Shown here: positions 58,926 to 64,000 of the stretch, in pieces | Layout: every line of letters starts with the position of its first letter | Numbering within the stretch: the first letter of the stretch is position 1 | DNA from: Bos javanicus | Taxonomy: Eukaryota > Chordata > Mammalia > Artiodactyla > Bovidae | Assembly (NCBI RefSeq): GCF_032452875.1 | Contig: NC_083879.1 | Span: forward strand, 84,639,572 to 84,703,571 | DNA: 64,000 bases | Reading direction: 5' to 3' | Notes under the pieces: model-generated | Database searches by the model: none | What the model was told of the DNA's origin: nothing | The model's input: only the letters and a program-made list of their open reading frames with translations | Translations under genes and position numbers: made by a program

Positions 58926-60817
58926 AGTCCTATTTTAGAAACAACTGGAATAAAAAGAACAAATAATGAAGGAATTATTTTATCCATCCCAGGTTATTTT
59001 CTTGTAAAGGTTGCCTTCTGTGGTTTTATTCATTCCTTCATTTTGGCTTTTGCCCAGGAGCTGGCTTTGGTATGAGGGGCTGAGTGGGGAGTGGGAGACC
59101 CCACTGCCCTTTCTGAGTTGATCCCAACCTCAATGGGAACACAAACGCTCTCTTTCTCACCAGAGGGAAATCTGAGGCCAGAATTTCCCGGGACAGGCAT
59201 TTCACCCCAAAGATTCAGGGGAAAGAGGTTCAGATTTATTCTCTTCGGAGGATCAAGAAGACAGCCCCAGGGAAAGCAGACGCCCCCTTGCCCAATCCGG
59301 GTGCGTTATTTTGAAACAGTCAAAGGTCAACCCCAAACTGTTTCCGTGAGGTCACTTCTTGTTCGTCGTCCACGGAGATGTTTGCCCACAAGCGGAAGTA
59401 AAAGCACAAAGGACAGAAAGCCCTCAAAAGGAGAAAAGAAAGCCCCGGAGAGCCAGCCCACATAGTTTCCATGTCACAGTCCCCACAGCTCACATTCTGT
59501 TCCCGCCGATGAGGAAACAGTCTAATGTACAGTCCTGTCCCCTCAGCTATTAATACCTTGGAAGGCGTCCAGACCCACACGGGTACTGGGGAATCGTCTG
59601 TCCTCAGCAATCGCAGCAGCGTCTACATGTTTTCCTTCTATGCCCAGGCCTCCGTGTCTCCTGCCTGCCTGCCACGTGTGAACCGTCTAATTTTCCAGTC
59701 ACACATAAGCCCTGATTAGTGGTGATAAGGACCGAATATTTTTTTTTTAACAAGGCTTAAAAAACCACAAAGAACTCGGAGTTCCAAAACACGCCATTAG
59801 CACTTTCCAGTCCTATTTTAGAAAGCCAACAGGAAAAATGTAAAATGCAATGGGTTGGGAAGGTTTTTCATCAAAGTAGCGTTGTAATTTTAAGTGGGAG
59901 TTTTGTATTGAAACCCCCTGATGGTAAGCGTGATTAAGAGAAGCTTGGCTTCACTGTTTACAGCAAACCTTGATTAAATACAACCAAGCAAATGAAACAA
60001 ACAAAAAAAATTTGTTTTTCAAGTTCCTTCCAGAATGTTCTGTGGTCCTTATTACCCAGAAGAATTATCTTGGAGGAAAAAAAAGGAAGGCTCCACGGAC
60101 CTGACCATCTGCCTCGGGGCCCCTCCCTCCGTATTTGCTTCAGTCCTTGGCCCATCTGTATAGTTTGGCTTCTCTGGTTTGTCTTTTGAGTTTCAGTTTT
60201 TCAAAAAGCAGATACCACGCCAGCTTATTTTATGTTCAACATCTCTCACTGGGGGCTTTATTAAATGCTAAGGAATAATAAGGCTTACAATTGCATTTTG
60301 ACTCCCTGGTATTTTTTTTTTTTTTCTGAAGAAAGGCTGAACATCATGTGTCTTTATTTTCCTCTGAGCCTTAGGTACTCGGAGGCCCAGGGCATTCAAA
60401 ACGGGACCACTTGGGAGGGGGTGGTGACTATACACCTGACCTCCACAACCCATACCCCTGTCTCCTCCTGCTCCTGATTCTATAAAAGTAGTAGGCACAG
60501 GGCAAGTATCATGTAACCAACATCAGAAAGGCAAGAAGAATTCATCTGTCAAGAGAAAATCTGTCCTGACTGCATAATGGTCACAGCACAGCGACTTGGA
60601 GTCAGCAGGGAAGCTGGCTGAGCAAACAGCCATGGAGGCACCCTCAGGCTGCAGCTCCGCTCTTCCTTCCCCATCCTTCTCCTCCTTCCGCCTCCTTTTC
60701 TCTTCTTCTAGTTTTGAATGAAATAGGAATGGTCCTGGGTGGGGTGGGGAAGGGGGTCAGGGGATGTTTCGGGGTGACCTTCTGCTATAAAATGTTCATT
60801 CAGAATGACCTTTCTGA
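58926..60817. other. Unassigned, repeat-poor DNA
   Basis: A 124-codon frame at 59091-59465 is the longest non-repeat frame in this part. No splice sites or known domain were seen. Confidence 0.45.
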
Positions 60818-61092
60818 GACTTCCCTGGCGGTCCAGGGTTAAGCGCCTGCCCAGGGCGCACGGGATCCCTCCCTGGTCCAGGAAGATCCCCCAGGCCGGC
60901 CGCAGGGCAGCTGAGCCCGAGCTGCCACGACTATGCAGCGTGTGCTCTGGAGCCGGGGCTCAGCAACAGCAGATGTGCCCGCAGTGAAAAGGCCGCAAAC
61001 CAGAATGAACAGCAGTCCCAGCTCGCCGCAGCCAGAGAAAAGCTTGCAAGCAGCAATGAAGACCCAGTGCAGCCAAAAATGAGCAAATAAAC
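60818..61092 (+). mobile_element. CHR-type SINE, longer form
   Basis: From gagacttccctggcggtccagg through ctatgcagcgtgtgctctggagcc to agacccagtgcagccaaaaatgagcaaataa. Confidence 0.78.
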
Positions 61093-64000
61093 AATGACCT
61101 TTCCAATTTCAAGAACTGGAAACGTGGCTTTGAATTTGAGTGAACGAATCTCCCGCACTCTTCACTTTTCACCTGGTAGAGATACCCGGTCATTCATGAC
61201 TGCTAATGATCTTGTGTTTTTGTTTGCTTGCTTGTTTTTTACAATGAGTTCCAGGAACTTGCTGAGTCCAAGTCAGCAGAGGAGACCGTTGGGAGAGGAA
61301 CACGGGACAGGGCAGGGGAGACGGGGTGTCCTGGAACAGCCAGGGCGTGTGGACCCCCGGGGGAGACAGGAATCTTCAGTCTCTCGCTGCTGGGACCCTC
61401 CCCCGTTACTGACAGGGGCACATTCAGGAGAAACTGACCCACTTGTCATGTAAAGAAAAGAAAGCTGATGACCACGGCCTTGATCCCACATCCACCCGGC
61501 TTTCACTGCAAAGGATTTTTTTTTTTTAATGCTCTCATCTATCAGAATTTCTCATTCCTGCCCAACGCTGCTCCACTACTCCACTCTTTTCTTCATCTCT
61601 CCTTATTCTCAGCTCTTCAAAGTTTAACTCTGACACTCCTTGAGCCTGTAAGGATCCAGGCACAGTATAATATGCTTTTGCAACTCTTTAGTATTCTCTA
61701 TATTAATGCCTTAAGTCTGGTGGGGCCAAAACGGTGTCTCTTTGTTTCACGTCTTTTATTCAGAAAGCGAGAACTCAGTGGACGCTTTTAGTCTGACTGA
61801 TGGCCTAGAAGCTCGGAAAAGTCCGGCACACGCCTTGCCTGGTGCTGTTTGAGCAGGTGCCAGATTTAGTCTGACTTCTTATCTATGGAGCCAGTGGGAT
61901 TTGTTCAAAGCAATATTAGGCATTTTCTAGATCAATATGGGTAAGTGTTCATTATTAAAAGTCCCCTGAACACCACCTGCAAATCTGAACTGTTGATTTG
62001 AGGAAGCTAATTGGTTTCTTCCAAGTTCTCTGAATTAATACTGGCATTATTTTCCAAGTAAAACTCTGTCAATAGTTCACAAGGGCATTTTATGTGCTCA
62101 TTACAAGACAGCGAAAAAGTGTAACACATTTGAGGTCACTTAGTTGAGGGAAAGGGTGCAAAAAGAAAATCTGGGCAATCAGAATGACCAGACCACAGAG
62201 GATTTTCTTCTCTGACAACAGGATTTAAAATATCGTATTGAAGATACAACAGAGATGCAGTTGGAAAGGATCAGAGACTATTGAAAGATACATTCCCTAC
62301 TGAACTGTCAACAAAATTGTTTCCTCCCTCACATTAAAAGTATAATGTGTGGTTCAGTTAAAGGGCCTGAAATGCGGTACAATGATTAAGAGGTACCTGT
62401 TAGGAACCTAGTCAGATTTAAGACAGGGAAAGAAAATTTTAGCTTGGAAAGGAAAATAGGTAGCATTTACCTGATTTAAACTATGAACTGTAGCTTTATA
62501 TATCTTCTTCCTCCTTCACCCAAATTGCCAAAAATAAAACATTATTTTGAGCAAGAGTTTTGAAGAACAAAAGAAAAACAATGTTGCCTCTGTAGGAAGT
62601 CAGGAGTTGGTCCTAACTGAGACTACAGGAGTTTACTCTCAAGGCAATGGCTGGAGTCTGTCCTGAGGATGCTCTGGGTCATCTTCAGTCCTTACATCTT
62701 GCAAGTTTCAAGGCTAGAAGCAAGACCCAAACACCTTGAGAATATTTCTCACTGCAGATGGATTGACGCAGTTTGCTAAGTCAGGAACAAAGGGGGTTTT
62801 TGTTTGCTTGTTTTTTACATGGAAGTTCTCTCAAATTTGTTAGCTAAATAGTCTTTCCAGAAAATGACCCTTTGTTTTTAGGAAACTTCCTCTCTTCCCT
62901 GGCAGCTCAGCTGGTAAACAATCTGCCTGCAATGCGGGAGACCTGGGCTCGATCCCTGGGTCAGAAAGAACCGCTGGAGAAGGGATAGGCTACCCACTCC
63001 AGTGTTCTTGCCTGGAGAATCCCCTGGACAGAGGAGCCTGGTGGGTTACAGTCCATGCGGTTGCAAAGAGCTGGACATGACTGAGCGACTAAATAGCAAC
63101 ACAGTAGCAACATTATTTATAACAGTAAAACATAAAATTCTGACCACATTTACTTTAAAGTCTACATATTCAGATCAGCAGAGAAGAAAACATTTTAGCT
63201 AAGTGTTTGATTTGAATGAAATTAATTTTCATCATGGAGGGGAATTTTCAGCCAGGTAATCTGTTACTTTAAAATAGACAGCTAAAGCAACTTTTCAATA
63301 TGTAAGTTCTTCCAAAAATCAGAAAAAAAGAACATATATGGCCTGTTTTGATGAGGTTTCAGAGGCAGCCAGACCACAGGCACGTGGCCTTAGGGCTCTG
63401 TCATGCCTGAAAAGGTCCTCCAGGCCACGTGAGGTTCTCCCAGAGCCCCCCTTTAAAAGTCTATTCTGCCCACCAGAGTTCAACCCCCATAGAGCAGCTA
63501 GGCTATCTAACCAAAACCTATTTCTAGTCTATCTCGTGGATTGTGTAGTAGGCAAAAAGATTGAAAGAGAATATGCATTGTAACCAAATGATTCAGCACA
63601 GATGCACAGAAATTTAGCAGTGGAAGGACCTAGAAGCTATGTCACCTAATGCCTTCATGACACAGACAAGGAACCTATGTTGGAAGAACCTGAGACTTCT
63701 ACAAGGACAGAACCCAGCCAGGCAGCTGCTGGCACTGACCTCTGTACCCAGTTCTTTGACTCTTGGTTCTGAGCCTAGCTTCTCTCCCTTTAGATGGAAC
63801 ATTGTTGTAACACAGTTTGCAGAGGCCAATAAATGGACTCATTACAAACCTGATTGAAATCTGCATTAGACTTCGAATAAGCATTCTTGTCACTGATGGA
63901 CATGGGAAGCCAACTTTTTGAAGACTTAGCATAAGCTAACAAGAGACGGGGACCTAAAATAGTAAGAGAAGGAATTACTTAGATTATGTGAACCCCAGTT
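61093..64000. other. Unassigned DNA to the window end
   Basis: One SINE (62893-63105). A weak ancient-repeat-like stretch lies at 63615-63770. No gene was found. Confidence 0.45.
62893..63105 (+). mobile_element. Bov-tA-type SINE
   Basis: From tcttccctggcagctcagctgg to gactgagcgactaaatagc. Confidence 0.88.

Noticed and set aside
59091..59465. 124-codon plus-strand frame
   Set aside because: No splice sites, no recognised domain and no codon-pattern support; kept only as a note.
1..64000. CRISPR arrays, operons, tRNA or rRNA genes, prophage
   Set aside because: The only tRNA-like sequences are SINE heads; direct repeats are minisatellites without unique spacers, and the base content and repeats are those of a mammalian nucleus.

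Overview
The window is nuclear DNA of a ruminant (cattle, sheep, goat or a close relative). The evidence is the dense load of ruminant-specific retroposons: at least eleven BovB (RTE-type LINE) copies, about two dozen Bov-tA-type SINEs, Bov-A2 dimers, CHR-type tRNA-derived SINEs and 3' ends of an artiodactyl L1. Older mammal-wide repeats (MIR, L2-like, an MLT1-like solo LTR, a hAT-like DNA transposon) lie between them. There are no bacterial-style operons, and nearly all long open frames are repeat-derived or chance.

The only credible protein-coding signal is the 3' end of one split gene on the + strand. Exon A (17112-17270), exon E (44594-44679) and terminal exon C (46608-46817) each have consensus-like splice sites and one usable open frame, and their phases match (1-1, 1-0, 0-stop). 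Together they give about 150 C-terminal residues: an Asn/Ser-rich segment, a short charged helical segment, a proline-rich tail and a C-terminus that fits a class I PDZ ligand. I could not name the gene. Two more candidate cassette exons (B at 28175-28260, D at 29583-29629) have the same phase as exon E and could be alternatives or decoys. A 3' UTR with a poly(A) signal at 47837-47842 follows exon C.

Layout: 1-8.2 kb is repeats plus a 19-unit G-run minisatellite (5008-5316). At 8.3-8.7 kb is a CpG island, with a perfect minus-strand splice donor beside it, possibly the promoter of an undescribed minus-strand transcript. From 9 to 17 kb are L1, SINE and MIR remnants, including an L1 3' end carrying a 48-bp GC-rich tandem triplication. 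From 17 to 47 kb lie the candidate exons, separated by repeat-filled introns with the two longest BovB fragments (22.7-23.8 and 40.1-41.8 kb). From 48 to 64 kb is gene-poor and repeat-rich, with no supported gene.

The most unusual structures are an AT-rich palindrome split by successive Bov-A2 and BovB insertions (35291-36090), a BovB copy with a patchwork insertion matching sequence 1.1 kb away (1759-1847 and 2911-2953), nested hairpins at 38064-38104, paired tandem duplications at 38168-38318, and a perfect inverted repeat at the 5' junction of a truncated BovB (32495-32520). I found no evidence for a wholly new biological system. Element boundaries are read by eye and are usually good to about 10 bases, except where a target-site duplication fixes them.
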